Source of the DNA: Phoenix dactylifera
Taxonomy: Eukaryota; Streptophyta; Magnoliopsida; Arecales; Arecaceae
Reading direction: 5' to 3'
Assembly (NCBI RefSeq): GCF_009389715.1
Contig: NC_052393.1
Location: 5,890,001-5,954,000 of the forward strand
DNA length: 64,000 nucleotides
In this document: piece by piece, positions 49,044 to 60,847 of the stretch
Layout: each line of letters begins with the position of its first letter
How positions within the stretch are numbered: position 1 is the first letter of the stretch
Program-made: the position numbers and the translations under genes
Notes under the pieces: generated by a model
The model's input: the letters and a program-made list of their open reading frames with translations, nothing else
Database searches by the model: none
What the model was told of the DNA's origin: nothing

Positions 49044-50078
49044 TCAAGAGTTCATGACACTAGTTTTCTTCTCAATGAGGTACTTGGAAATGGTCTCAGC
49101 CATGGTTGCGAAGGGCGCAACGGTGACAAAAGAAGCATTGGCCGCATGCTCTTCATCAATTTCATACTCTGCGGTCGATTTGATGATGGAGGAATTGCTA
49201 TCTTTCTCAATGATCTCAAGTCGAAATAAGAACGAGCGGAAGCCTAAATCCAGGTATCCTCCTTCAACCACCAGTGCTTCCTTCACGCGCTTCTCATTGT
49301 CAATTTTGATGAACTTCTCTTTGGAAAATTGTGAGCCGGGCATTCCTAACAAGCAAAACAATTTTTTTAATTTTTTGAGAATAAAAGAAAAAAAAATCGT
49401 CGACCGACCAATTCTTTTGAGATAAGATTTACCAAACCCTATTAAATGAAATTCTTGATAGAATGAGAGAGCTTTGGTAAGTTAAATCAATCATTAAGTA
49501 GCCCCTAACCTTCATAATAAAAAGTTATTAATTACGATGCCACTAGATTTATTTAGTTCACAGTAAATTGTGTACCAATTTTACTGTGAACACAAGAATT
49601 ATATAATGCAACAAGCTCATCCCTTTTTGAGGTATAGCTGCAAATAACTAGTAATAAAAACTTGTACAGAATTTCTGTGCTCTCCCATGCCCATACAGCC
49701 TCCAAGCTACAGAAATATTTCCCGGATCAAAAGAAGGGAAATTTAGCAATTTTATGACCAACTCAATTACTCAAATGCACCCTGCATCAAACTCACAAGC
49801 AGAGCATAATTATATTAAAAGAGAGAGATTGCTCATGTTTGTTCTGAGAAGGAGAATATAGGATTGAGGTCTAATATTGTTAACGATGGCTCACCAGGAG
49901 GGAAAGCGAGGCGCAAAACAGTACCGACGCCACCATCCCCTTCGACGATATCGAACTTTTGGACGACGTTTGGGAGCAATTCGACGACTAGTTCGGCCAG
50001 TCGAAGCGTGCCGTAGACCTCCCACAGCTCGCCGGCGGGGAGGCCTACCTCTAGCTCATGAAAGAGGCTTCCCTTCAT
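49044..50078 (-). CDS. PR-10 / Bet v 1-fold protein, norcoclaurine synthase-like
   Basis: Two exons, 50078-49895 and 49345-49044, joined CCTG|GTGAGC...TTGTTAG|GA, give 161 aa, the normal PR-10 length and intron position. The start is the ATG at 50078 (MKGSLFHELEVGLPAGELWE), the family N-terminus. Seen: the glycine-rich P-loop EGDGGVGT (residues 46-53), KEKF..IDNEKRVKE and EGGYLDLG, and a C-terminal helix (ETISKYLIEKK). Known: the fold has a large hydrophobic pocket binding small ligands; true norcoclaurine synthase uses Tyr, Glu, Lys and Asp residues. By alignment from memory those positions are Ser69, Glu71, Lys83 and Phe102, so two of four are lost and benzylisoquinoline synthesis is unlikely. 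A ligand-binding or stress role is more plausible; not shown by sequence. Confidence 0.9.
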
Positions 50079-50265
50079 TGCTCCTTCTTCTTCCTTCTTC
50101 TTCTTCTTCGGTTTTTTGTGGCCCAAGTCTGTGAACGGAAGTAGACCCCAGCCTCTCCCTATTTGAAAGCCAAGCTTTTTGGAACGTTGCACCTGGAATC
50201 TTACGTTGGAGATTCCTTATCCGCAGCGTGACCAAATGATGCTCTTCTGATCTCCTAATCATAGA

Positions 50266-50276
50266 ACTTATAAAAA
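50266..50276 (-). promoter_or_regulatory. Weak TATA-like element of the PR-10 gene
   Basis: Minus strand reads TTTTTATAAGT about 190 bases upstream of the ATG. The position is plausible, the match modest. Confidence 0.3.
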
Positions 50277-50289
50277 TTTATTAAATTTT

Positions 50290-50480
50290 AGAGTAAATTA
50301 CACTAACCTCCCTCAAGACTTGGAATAATTATAGATTTCGATGCCTAACTTTGGCTGTAACACATAACCTTATGTGGATCTCTTTCTTTTTAAATAACCG
50401 AAGAAACCTTCCCGACATCATCACTATCCTCCATGAGTCTTAAAATATATTAACTTTGGCTGCACCGCATACACCGTATG
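50290..50480. repeat. Dispersed-repeat-like sequence
   Basis: Starts GAGTAAATTACACTAACCTC and contains two related halves with CTAACTTTGGCTGTAACAC and TTAACTTTGGCTGCACCGC. Sequences of the form GTAAATTACAC.AACCTCC are common repeats in plant intergenic DNA. Class not determined. Confidence 0.35.
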
Positions 50481-50603
50481 ACCATACACGATGTCAATCA
50501 CAGCCGCTCGTTTCTTTAGACTCCATTTATCAAGCACTCATCTTAGCGCACCGTTATAGCTATCTTGATGGATGGCTATAATTTCATCAAGTGGGGCAAA
50601 TAA

Positions 50604-51027
50604 GGGCCTATTTCACGTATTTAAGAGATAGGCTGCTTGATGGATGGCTGCAATCTCATTAAGGACCCATTTGGTTCAGTATAAGTATGACTGATTAAGA
50701 GCTTAGTTCACTAAAGAGGCTTCAGCCCGCCATGAACTGATGCTGATTAAGAGCCTATTTGGCTTCAGCCCTCCATGAACTGAAACCACTTCATACCATT
50801 TACTCTTAAAGTCGATCCATAATGAGAACTCAATTCAACTCCACTTTGAGTCGACCAAAGGTTTGAAGTGGGCTCCCATAATTTGAACTGGATTCAGATG
50901 CTTTGCAACAAAACAGGCTTATTAGACCTCTGCTAGATTGAAACTCTTCAAATTGGGCCATTATGACAATATATTTTAAATTCACTTGGGACCTATCAAA
51001 TAAAATACACGAAATAAGCTCTGGCTA
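50604..51027. mobile_element. Possible MITE with diverged terminal inverted repeats
   Basis: The left end (AGGGCCTATTTCACGTATTT) and the reverse complement of the right end (AGAGCTTATTTCGTGTATTT) agree at roughly three quarters of positions. Internal words such as GAGCCTATTTGGCTTCAGCC and CCATTTGGTTCAG are repeated. No convincing target duplication. Confidence 0.35.
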
Positions 51028-53850
51028 TGTCGAATTGAGTCTGGATTTCTGGCTAGGGGTAACAAATCAAGCCCTAAATCTTCTTCATTCTCTTTGCATA
51101 TATGTAAGTTTGTAATAGGTCATGGGTGCACCATGGATGAGAAATATAAATAAACATTTGGAGTGTCTCATAAACATAGTCGAGTTCGAGTTATGTGAAG
51201 AAAAGGCCAATCAAAGTTGGTGCTTTGGTACCAAAAACTATATATATTTGATGCATGAAAAAGAAGAAAATGATAAATACACACTTATTGGTGCATGGCT
51301 TGGCCTGGCCTCCCTTTCAATTTTATATACACACACTGTGGGGGAAATGAATATGTTAGAATAAAAACAACTAATAGAGATTTTTAGGTATTCGACGAAA
51401 ACAGCTCCCCAGTATCTATCTCATGGTGAAAAGTGAGTGCATGCTACATGATAATATTAGCTTTTTTTCACAAAATGACGATATTAGCTTTTACTAATCA
51501 AAGTATATATAAGTTATAAAATATCAGTGAGGGTTTCTATGGTTAAAATTTCTCAGGGACTTATGGAGAGACACTTTGAAAAATGGTGGAATAGGTTGGG
51601 TTTAGACATGGTTATTTAGGGTTTTTGATTCGAAAGCAATCAGGCCCAGCCCATCACTGTTGACACTAACCTTATACGCTTTCCCATAAATTGGCCCTCC
51701 ATATGTACTAATGTGACCCCTTTCAGCCCTTAGAAAGTAAAAAATAAAAACAAAAAGTGACCCCTTTCAGAAGCTCAGTCCAGCTGTCTGAGAAGCCTAC
51801 TTTCTGGCCAAACCAAAGGCAATATTCTATATGACCTTCTGATTTAGCTTTGCCAAAAGAAATACTGCCCCACTTTTAATTTTTGCTGGAGAGAGAGCCC
51901 ACTAGAAATGGAACCCTCCCCCAACCCAAACAAAAGAAAAAAATGGAACTCTCCCAAATTTAAACACCATTTTCCCCCAACAAAACCTTCAGTACCCAGG
52001 CGTCCAGTCCTATCTCAAAACAGAAACCAATATCTTCTAATGCTACTGAACAGAGAAGAAAACAATAATAAAGCAATATATCGTGCATGGGATAGCATTG
52101 ACTCTCATAAAACCACTTTTCCTTGAAGAGGAAAAAGGTTGGGTAGCCCCGCCAACTTCTATAGGATTTATGAATCTGATCCAAATGAAGATGGATTGCA
52201 TCAAGTTAAGTCTCAAGAATTTATTTTCATCTCGAGGTCATTCTTATCTGTTTTGTTTTGGAAAATAGAATTTGTTGATTGGATGGAGTATTTACAAGAT
52301 TTTGATAGCCTAATTATCCCCGGATGATATATCCCCATTGCAGCTGTCTATCACCTTGTGAAGGAAAATATATGCTCTATTATTTGTTTTCCGAATTCGA
52401 TATACTTGGATCTCTAAGGTCATGTCCAACTTGGCATCATAATGAAATATAATATACAGATTCATAGTTTTTCATTTAAAATAAGCTAGTGGTTATTATA
52501 AGTTGTAACAAAAAATAATGTGCTGTTGGATTAAATGATTGGTTATCAAATAAAAGATGATGAAGAACAAAATATTCAAATAATAATGCTTATCCTTATA
52601 GTGCAATCATGATTATAGCAAAATAATGATTTAATAATAATATATTATTTTAATTTTCAATATTAATATATTAGAGCTCTAACCTGTTGGACTTTCCTAT
52701 CATAATCTTTTCTTTTTTCTGAAAAGTAATACCATATATAGGCTTTGGAGTTCATTATGCGTTAAGCTTCTGGCCTTTTCTTTTAAGACCATCACTGAGA
52801 GATCTTGAGCCTCACATGCAAGCTAGATTTCGGGACTTCAGATTATAGAAACTATAGTTTCGCATGTTTTATGCACATGCTTTTTTTATAATAAAATGTT
52901 TTATGCACATGCTATGTAAGTGAAAGAAAACTTTTGGATGTGAGATCTCTCGCGTTAATTTAAGCCTCGGAACTTTATCTATAAAAAAGTGGCATATTAC
53001 AAAGTGGCTTATATTTGATTGAGCATCTACTTTTTTAAGAAAGTTATATAAAATACGTGTTATACTCTTAATAAAGAAAAAGATCTTACCATATTCTATC
53101 TAAAAACTTAAGAATATTTTTGGAAAAAAATTATCCTATTTTCTAGCCAATGAAAATTGGACTTGTCTATGTCCCACATAGATTTTCTTTTTTTATAAAA
53201 AATTAAAAATTTTGTTCCGAAAAAGCTATTTTTCTATTTTTTCTTTTGAAAACTCCAACTAAACTCAAGGTATTTCTCGATTTTGTTGTTGATCATATTC
53301 CATTTTTTCTCTTTTCGTGAACCAAACGAGTTCTTAATCTCAAAGCCGGTGGCTTCTTCCTTCACCTAACCCAAATCTAGGAAGGATCACGACCCAAACC
53401 TAATTCACTCGGAAATTGATAAATGAGAGCATCTAATCTACAACTAAAAACAGCGATGTGAACCCAAAAGATGATGACGGTGCATCGTCGTGTAGGCGAT
53501 GCAGTCTTTCAATCGAAGTGATTTGATGTATTAACGACGAATCCTGCCATTGCCAGTTGCCACCATGGCTGTACTCTTTCGACGGAGTCCGGATCTGTAG
53601 AAAATTCTTCAGATCTTTATCGAGATTGCTTGAGGATCCCGTTTGTGAGATCTCTTATCCATCTTTGACTTCATTAAATTGGCACGTCATTTCATCTTGA
53701 TATGGAGAGTGATTTTCCAGATAAGCTAGTTTAACTTAATGGCGTCAAATCTCTGATGTTAGTTTATTTTTTTATATTGATAAAAAATTTAATGGTAATG
53801 AAATCTAGTTGGATCTTCATCCAATCAATGCGAATTTTGGATTGTTGGTT
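51028..53850. other. Intergenic DNA, no gene seen
   Basis: Only short ORFs. Near 53317-53338 the words CGTGAACCAAACGAG resemble one terminus of the Tourist-like element at 59376-59857, suggesting a truncated relative; its other end was not found. Confidence 0.4.
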
Positions 53851-53852
53851 GG

Positions 53853-54300
53853 ATGGCTAAGTTGGGCACAAGAGCAAACACTTTCAAACAAGCAAAAACA
53901 GATTATTATTATTTTTTTTTTAAAAAAAAAGAGGTTATATCCTCTTTTAGTTTAGGGACCGAACTTGATGATCCGATTCTCCATCTACAGCCATCCGTGT
54001 ATTGTAGGATGGCCAGTGATGCATTAATGTCCATGCTGCCCGATATGTCATGGGACATCCCGCAGCACATGGACTGTCGTGATTGCGAATTGGACCATCA
54101 AGTTCCAACCTTGATCTTGATAGGATACCAACTCTTGAAAACAAAGGGGATAAGGGAGAATTGTATTGATTATTACAACTATTATAATATACGAAGAGAT
54201 GAAAGAGTGCACTCCTCAAAACCATGCAGGGTTAGGTTTATCCAAAACTTTTGGTAGAGCCCAGCCACCAATGAGACCCGAGCAATGTAATAAATAGTTT
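53853..54300. other. Less AT-rich patch, possible LTR-retrotransposon fragment
   Basis: A 134-codon plus ORF (53853-54257) has no family match. Around 54121-54150 the minus strand reads GTTGGTATCCTATC, which partly matches the TGGTATC start of an initiator-tRNA-Met primer-binding site used by LTR elements. No paired LTRs were found. Confidence 0.2.
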
Positions 54301-54987
54301 GTAGGCATCCCTATGCATACATGGGCACAAATGTTTTCTATGGAAAGGTTCTCATTTTTTAAGGAGTGGTATTCGGTGTTGAATTTATCAAAAAATTTTC
54401 CTCCTCTCGTTGTCTTCTTCTTCCTCAGTTGGAATGGAAATCGCTTCTATTGGAACGGATATGGTTGAGCTCTCAAGTAAGGGTATGATAAAGTTGGACA
54501 TGATTGAGATTCTGTTTGATTAAGCTTTGTTTGAAATTAATTTGAAGCTTGAAAAATTGACATTGAGCTTGATTCATTTATTATTTGATATAGTCTATAA
54601 TTTTAAACCAAGCCAAATTCAAGCCTTTCTCAAGCATTTTCGTATGTATATCAGCAGAAATTAATTCAAACTTTTAGCAATCTTGAAGCAATCAAACTTG
54701 ATTCGAGCTCAAATATAGCTTGATTTAAGCCAACTTAATGACAATGTGTTTTTCATGAAGGAAGCCAATTGGTTAATGAGTTGGCAAATAAACGTCTTGA
54801 AAGAGATGTTGAAAATGAAGGATGCTATCGTATTCCTCCTGGTATCTCTGATATTGTCAAAATCGTTTCTTTTGGATGTATTTTTCTTACATTTTGAATT
54901 TTGGGGCATGCCTCCCTCCCCTCGTAGACACCAAAGAAGAAAAAATAATTCATTTTATGCTTAGTAAATTTAATGATCGATTATAAA

Positions 54988-55416
54988 TTATTTTTGCATA
55001 TATATCCTTGAAAAATAGTTTATTACATATTTATCCTCCAAAATCAGTATTTCTTATATCTCTAAAATTATCCTTCTTAATCGATATTTCATCCATTAGA
55101 TTTATGGCTGACAATGTTAATAAATAACCATTTTAAATATAAAATAATTTCATACTCTTTGCATTAATTTACTTGAAAATTTTGATGAAGGTATAGCTCT
55201 TTTCAGTACAAAATGAATGTTAAATGTTTTAAAGTTATTAATATAAAACAATAAGTCTCTATTGCTCAAAATAGTTACTATTAACATCAATAGCCAAAAA
55301 TCTAATACCACTTCAAAAAAAAAAAAAGTTGATTCAAAGGTATATATGCAAATAGTAATTTTTTGTAGATAAATATGCAATAAAATATATTTGTAAGGTA
55401 TATATACAAAAAATAT
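54988..55416. mobile_element. Long-TIR MITE, distant relative of family 1
   Basis: The first 90 bases (TTTTTGCATATATATCCTTG...TATTACATATTTATCC) are mirrored at the right end (...GGATAAATATGCAATAAA-like, AAGGTATATATACAAAAAA). Flanks TCGATTATAAA and TCGACTATATA match at 9 of 11 bases, a decayed 11-bp target duplication. No coding capacity. TIR style and duplication size resemble copies A-C, but the internal core is different. Confidence 0.5.
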
Positions 55417-55784
55417 TCGACTATATACTACTAGAGTTTGTTATGGGTCGGACCTCAAGCCTTCACTATATTCATTTTCAATTGTGTTGGAGCCAAGATC
55501 TATTCAAAATTTGATATTTTCCATGTCCAAGCCCAGCCAATGATCAACTCTATATACTACCTACTATATGTTACAATATTACCAAATTCGATTCTTGTCT
55601 AGGTACCTTGATTGGGATGGGTTCTTTGTCAAATTTATTTGAAATTTATTACAGACCAATTGACCATATTCAAGATTTGACATCTTTGTTTAACTTCTGC
55701 TTGATTTGGATTTTTGACCATAGCTCAAACCAGGCTCGAGTTGCTCTAGTATTTGATAGCCTTACTCACAAGAACATTATTAGA

Positions 55785-56150
55785 TAAATAAATAGATAGA
55801 TAGAGAGGGGGAGAGAGAGAGAGATGTGAGGTTGGGGGAGCTTCCGGTGGGCTGAACATGTTTGTATCTTGATGTAAAGTAGATAGAGATAGAGATAGAT
55901 AAATATATGGACAGATAGAGAGGAAGAGAGAGAGAGAGAGAGGTGAGGTTGGGGGAGCTTGGGGGGTGAACATTATTGTATCTTGATGTAAAGTAGATAG
56001 AGAGAGAGATAAATATATGGATAGATAGAGAGAGAGAGCGAAAGAGGTGAAGTTAGGGGAGCTAATTGGGGGGTTGAACATTATTGTATCTTGACGTAAA
56101 GCAGGTAGAGATAGAGATAGATATGGATAGATATAGAGGGAGGGAGGGAG
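55785..56150. repeat. Minisatellite, about 110-bp unit, roughly three copies
   Basis: TGTATCTTGATGTAAAG recurs at about 55863, 55977 and 56085 (third copy GACGTAAAG), each preceded by GAGGTTGGGGGAGCT-like and followed by AGATAGAGATAGAGA-like sequence. The unit mixes GATA/GA simple repeats with a unique portion. The long Leu/Ser-rich minus ORF (55746-56180) is a by-product. Confidence 0.9.
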
Positions 56151-56944
56151 TGTTGGGGTGGGGGGTTGGGGAGGGCACAAATCAATCTCACCTTAAATGC
56201 CGCATTACTATTTAAGAGTTCAATGGATGATTCGTAATATTATTACATAAATATTGGACTGGTAAAATATCTACTTCTCTGTCTATCATACCTACTTCTT
56301 AATCTTATTGAAATTGAAACCTATCAATGGATATTCATTGATACAATGTACTAGTTGCATAAATACGATTTGCTAAAAATTTCTATTTTTAATGGAATTA
56401 GGCTGCAACTTTGGAACATGTTTTCCATTTCTCAAGTTTATGTGTATATCTTTGCAACATCTCTTTGAGAAAAGTTATAATAACAAGATCATTTTTCTTA
56501 AAAGAAATCTTTATCTTCATCCATGTTATAGGTGGCTTAAGATTAAGTCTGGATCTTGTGTGTGCTCTGTTGGGGATAGAATGCAATAGGACCACCTTTT
56601 AACCTATTTATTTCATTTTGACCTTTCAAACACTGTTTTCTATTTTATTTTAGGAATACCATTTAGAGGAAACAAGGTGAGTACTCTTTTGGAAATAACT
56701 TAGGAGAGCCTAATGGTTACGAATAAGCATGTGTTTGGCTCGTGACCGAAACTAAAATCAAAATAAATTTGAATAGGTATTCCCCACTATATTTAGCTCG
56801 TTACTGAAATCTTCTAATATGTTTGAATACTATGAGGGAATTGGGATTGAGCTTTGGAAGATTGGGGTATATTCTCATTTCTTTTTGGAATCAATATGTG
56901 AATAGGACCAAAACCCATCTTTCCTCAACAAAATATATCTAAAG

Positions 56945-57960
56945 TGAATTAAGACCTTGTTTGGCAAAGCTTTTGAAGGGATAGAAAGTACTTTCTGTCC
57001 CTCTAAAAGTACTTTTGGATGATATCATAATGTTTGGTAAAAAATTAGAAAGTTGTTCTGGCTTTGCTAGAAAGTTGAAAAAATCTACCTGGAAAAAGCT
57101 ATATTTTAGAATTTTTCTTCAAAAGTGCTTTCTGATCAATATTGGAAAATTGTTTTGGTTTTAATAAAAAAATTTAATAATCAAAATGCCCACCATGATT
57201 ACATTTTATATCATACTATATATTATACTATAAATATAATATAATATAATAATAAATTAATAATAATTGTGTTGTATTATCTTATATTCTTACATTATAA
57301 TAGTATAATATATAATATTATTGTAGTAATGCATAATTATAATATAATATTAGATTTTATTATAAGCATAATATAACATATTATTACAATCATAATTTTA
57401 TATCATTACAATAATAGTTATATTATGATAATATAAGATATTATTATTACAATAATATTATAATATAGGGTTAATAATATAAAAGATAATATATTAGATC
57501 ATATTATTTGATTAGATTATAGCAATATTATACTATAATATATCATTAGATTAGATTCTAATCTGTTATATTATATTATATAGCTATATTATATATTATA
57601 ATTCTAATTATAATAATACAATATTATAGTATAGTAATATTGTACTATTAATAATACATTACTATATCATATTATGTCATATTATGTTATATTATTATGC
57701 TATAGTATTCAATAATATATTATGCTATATTATAATAATATTATACAAAAATAATAATATTTTAATATATAATAATATATAATATTATATTGTATTATAC
57801 TCTACTATACAATACTATGCAATATTCTTTATTATCGTTTTATCATACTAAAAGCATTTTCTCATTTTGGTTACTAAACATATGTTAAAGCTTTTAATAA
57901 AAAATCTACTTCCAAAAGTTCTAAAATCTCTACTGCTAACAGCAATTTCACATAGGACAT
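56945..57960. mobile_element. Possible non-autonomous DNA element with an extreme A+T core
   Basis: The left part begins GACCTTGTTTGGCAAAGCTTTT and the right part contains ACTAAACATATGTTAAAGCTTTT and AATCTACTTCCAAAAG, echoing AATCTACCTGGAAAAAG on the left, as in hAT-like MITEs. Exact ends were not defined. The middle (57180-57840) is almost only A and T. Confidence 0.35.
57180..57840. repeat. Near-pure A+T block built of TATTATA/TATAATA words
   Basis: About 660 bases with very few G or C. TATTATA, ATAATAT and their complements are interspersed irregularly, so many hairpins are possible. Not a simple dinucleotide array. Confidence 0.85.
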
Positions 57961-58692
57961 AAGATTCTAATTAATTACTTTCATGTGAAGTCCGGAGTCC
58001 ACCCCCATTGTTAGTAAAGAAAACTTTTTTCTACTTCACTAACTATGATCAAAGGAAAGCGAAGACGAGGAAAGGTGAAACTACTTCTAGTTGAGGGCTT
58101 TGAATAAAGTTGGGATCCCTGTACTAAAAAAAAAAAAAAAAAGTTGGGATCCGGCCAAAGATATCACCCATAGGCAACTAGATAGCCAAAGCCAATCCTA
58201 GTGTCTCGATCTTACAGGTTGTAACATTAAATGATCCCCCTCTCTCCCTCTCCCTCTCCGTGCAATAAATTCTCTCACCCGTAGCTCAACCCCACCGTCT
58301 CAACCCCTCAACCATCCCCTTCTCAACCGTTTCTGCGTCCATATTTATTTATGCTTAATCCAAAAGAGATTACGCCCGATTTCTCATCTCTACCATGCAT
58401 GCATACTTCCAGTGTCCATATCGGAGACGATGATGGCCATGCTGCTCTTTGCGCGGATGGGCACTGGGTGAGATCTTCTCATCTAAACTCTGCTGAGTTA
58501 ACTCAGTGAGATGAGATAGAAATAACTGGAAGTATATATGCAGGCTGTGTTTTAAGTTATTTTAGCTGTAAACCCTATTCAACCTAACTTGAGATACGTG
58601 TCTGACTGTCTGTGGGCTTAAATGCAGCTAATACGTTCTTTTGAGATGCTTTGTGTGCATCTTGAAGTAATTTTAGGAACCCATTGAATGGA

Positions 58693-58783
<91 letters not shown>

Positions 58784-59375
58784 GTCAGGGAAGCTTAGCT
58801 TATCCCCAAAGTTAAACATGTTTTAAATTGAAATATATAGAAATCCTAAATTTCGGATATAATGTTAACAAATGATAAGAGTATCGATGATTTATATTAT
58901 ATATTAAAAACAAATTGAAGCCATGAGTTTCTTTATTTTTTTATCAAAATCTTAATTACTTTTTAAACAAGAATTTATAGTAATGCTAATGGCACAGCCA
59001 TTTCCTTGACTTTCTTAAATTACGGATCTGGTCATCTTCAAGTTTATTGCTCCAAATTCAGTATATTTGTTGATAAATATCAAAATTTGTCTCCCAACCT
59101 TCAATTCTTGCTTCCTACAATAGTAAAACCAAAATATATAGAACTTACTTGAAGAGGCCATTTTGGTCATGGCGAACTTGTGATACCACTAAAAATTCTA
59201 TTATAGATTGTGTCAGGATCTAGCAACTCCATGGTCTATCCAGTGAGGATTTTGAGTGACCATTCTGATCTAAAAGGGTGCTCAAAATCTCACCCAAAAG
59301 GTTTAAAATTAGAACGTACGTAGTCCGGTTCGCTAAATGAGCATGTTTTCAGAGTGAAATTTCTGATAACACTTA
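57961..59375. other. Intergenic DNA, no gene seen
   Basis: Includes a pyrimidine-rich CTCTCCCTCTCC stretch (58240-58260) and short ATG frames near 58396-58470 (for example a 13-codon ORF ending at 58470), suggestive of a leader but too short to call. The TA array is inside. Confidence 0.35.
58697..58781. repeat. (TA)n microsatellite, about 42 units
   Basis: 85 uninterrupted bases of alternating T and A. Long enough for cruciform extrusion; true length in the genome may differ from the assembly. Confidence 0.95.
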
Positions 59376-59857
59376 GGGCTCGTTTGGTTCGCGGGAAGCA
59401 TTTTTCCTTCCTAGGAATATGATTCCTGGAAAACAAATTCCTAGGAAGAGGATGCCTAGGAAAGTATTTTTGGCATGTTTGGTTGACCATGGGAAAGTGA
59501 CAAATTTCCAAGGTGCTTATGTTTGGTTGGCCATCCACTTTCCTAGGAAAGTTATATATAATTCCTATTATGCCCTTAATAAAAATTAGATTTTTAATGC
59601 CTCTTTAATGCTTCTTTAATACTGAAGGGACTTTTTGGGAAAAAGTAAAAATGAAGTGATTCCCGCCTCATGGGAAAGTAACTTTCCCATGTTTCTCATG
59701 GGAAAGACTTTCCCATGAAATGTGGGAATCACATTCCCATGGGAATACAACTTTCCCTTCTCTCTCATTTGAAAACTCCAACCAAACAAGAGGCATCTCA
59801 TTACTTTCCCGTTGACCACACTTTCCCCCCTTCTTTTCCCGCGAACCAAACGAGCCC
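59376..59857. mobile_element. Tourist-like (PIF/Harbinger) MITE
   Basis: Perfect 22-bp terminal inverted repeats beginning GGGCTCGTTTGGTTCGC, flanked on both sides by TTA (59373-59375 and 59858-59860), the hallmark target duplication of PIF/Harbinger elements. Length 482 bp. The interior is packed with short inverted words (CATGGGAAAG / CTTTCCCATG). Non-coding, though spurious ORFs cross it. It ends 306 bases before the ABCB start codon. Confidence 0.85.
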
Positions 59858-60165
59858 TTACCCGCACGGCCTTCTACTTCTCGCTGTTGCGCGATACGAA
59901 ACGAGATAACTTCCGGCTTCTCGTTCTCGTTCTACTAACACTTACATTACGTTAACGTCAATATCCTACGGGATGTAACGAGTCAAGCCGTCCGTTTAGC
60001 CGCAGTAATGACACGCACGCCTCCCTCAATCCCACACGCTCGAGACGGAAGCCTTCCCTTTTTGCTTTCTTCGAAAAAAACCTTGAATCGGTCCTCCAGG
60101 CTCCAGTATTATTATAACTAACATCCTAACCCGGCCAGCTCCCTCATCACCCTCTCCACAAGAAG

Positions 60166-60847
60166 ATGAGCTCAGTAGTAGGCCCTGACAGGAACCATGA
60201 AGAGGGCATGAGCAAGAAGGATGGAGAAGGGAACAAGGTCCAACAGGTCCCCTTCTTGAAGCTCTTCGCCTTCGCCGACGCATGGGACTACTTCCTTATG
60301 GCCTTGGGCTCCATAGGCGCCTGCGTTCACGGGGCATCCGTCCCCGTCTTCTTCATATTCTTCGGCAAGCTCATAAACATCATCGGCATCGCCTACCTCT
60401 TCCCTACGTCGGTAACGCATAGAGTTGCCAAGGTAAATAACGACGCAGCAACACTTGCAGTACGTAGTATTCATATTAATATATCCAGCTCTAAGATCTT
60501 GTATTATTTTTGCAGTACTCCTTGGATTTCGTTTATTTGGGGATCGTTATATTGTTCTCCTCATGGACTGGTACGTACGTGTTTTTTTTTCTTTCTCTGA
60601 ATCGTTTCTTGTGATGGTTTTGAGGGTCGAGAACTCTGAGAACTCGAAAGCTCTCTGAATCTTTTTGTCAGAGGTGGCTTGTTGGATGCACACGGGGGAG
60701 AGGCAAGCGGCAAAAATGAGGCTAGCCTACCTTCGCTCCATGTTAGATCAGGATATAGGAGTCTTCGACACGGAGGCTTCGACAGGAGAGGTGATCGCTG
60801 CTATTACTAGCGATATCATTGTAGTCCAGGATGCCATATCTGAGAAG
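60166..60847 (+). CDS. ABC transporter B family (MDR/P-glycoprotein), exons 1-3, partial
   Basis: Exons 60166-60432, 60516-60570 and 60672-60847 join in frame (AAG|GTAAAT...TGCAG|TAC, ACTG|GTACGT...GTCAG|AG, GAGAAG|GTATGT) into 166 residues. Seen: [25 protein letters not shown] and a first membrane span with [18 protein letters not shown], then the second span ([17 protein letters not shown]) and the intracellular-loop signature [41 protein letters not shown]...VQDAISEK. Known: this is the start of the first transmembrane domain of full-length plant ABCB proteins (about 1200-1250 aa; ABCB2/ABCB10-like here), plasma-membrane exporters, some moving auxin. Missing: the rest of TMD1, both ATP-binding domains and TMD2. 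No exon with the expected next segment was found between 60848 and 64000, so the gene either has an intron over 3.1 kb or is truncated. Confidence 0.88.

Noticed and set aside
49833-50192. PR-10 extension upstream of 50078 with a Lys/Glu-rich stretch
   Set aside because: The codon at 50192 is GTG and the extension is low-complexity; MKGS at 50078 is the family start.
54121-54150. LTR retrotransposon primer-binding site
   Set aside because: Only seven bases match the initiator-tRNA complement and no LTR pair was found; left as a weak note in the feature list.
55746-56180. 144-codon Leu/Ser-rich minus ORF
   Set aside because: It translates the tandem minisatellite and GA repeats; the repeated SLSLSTLHQDT-like peptide is a by-product.
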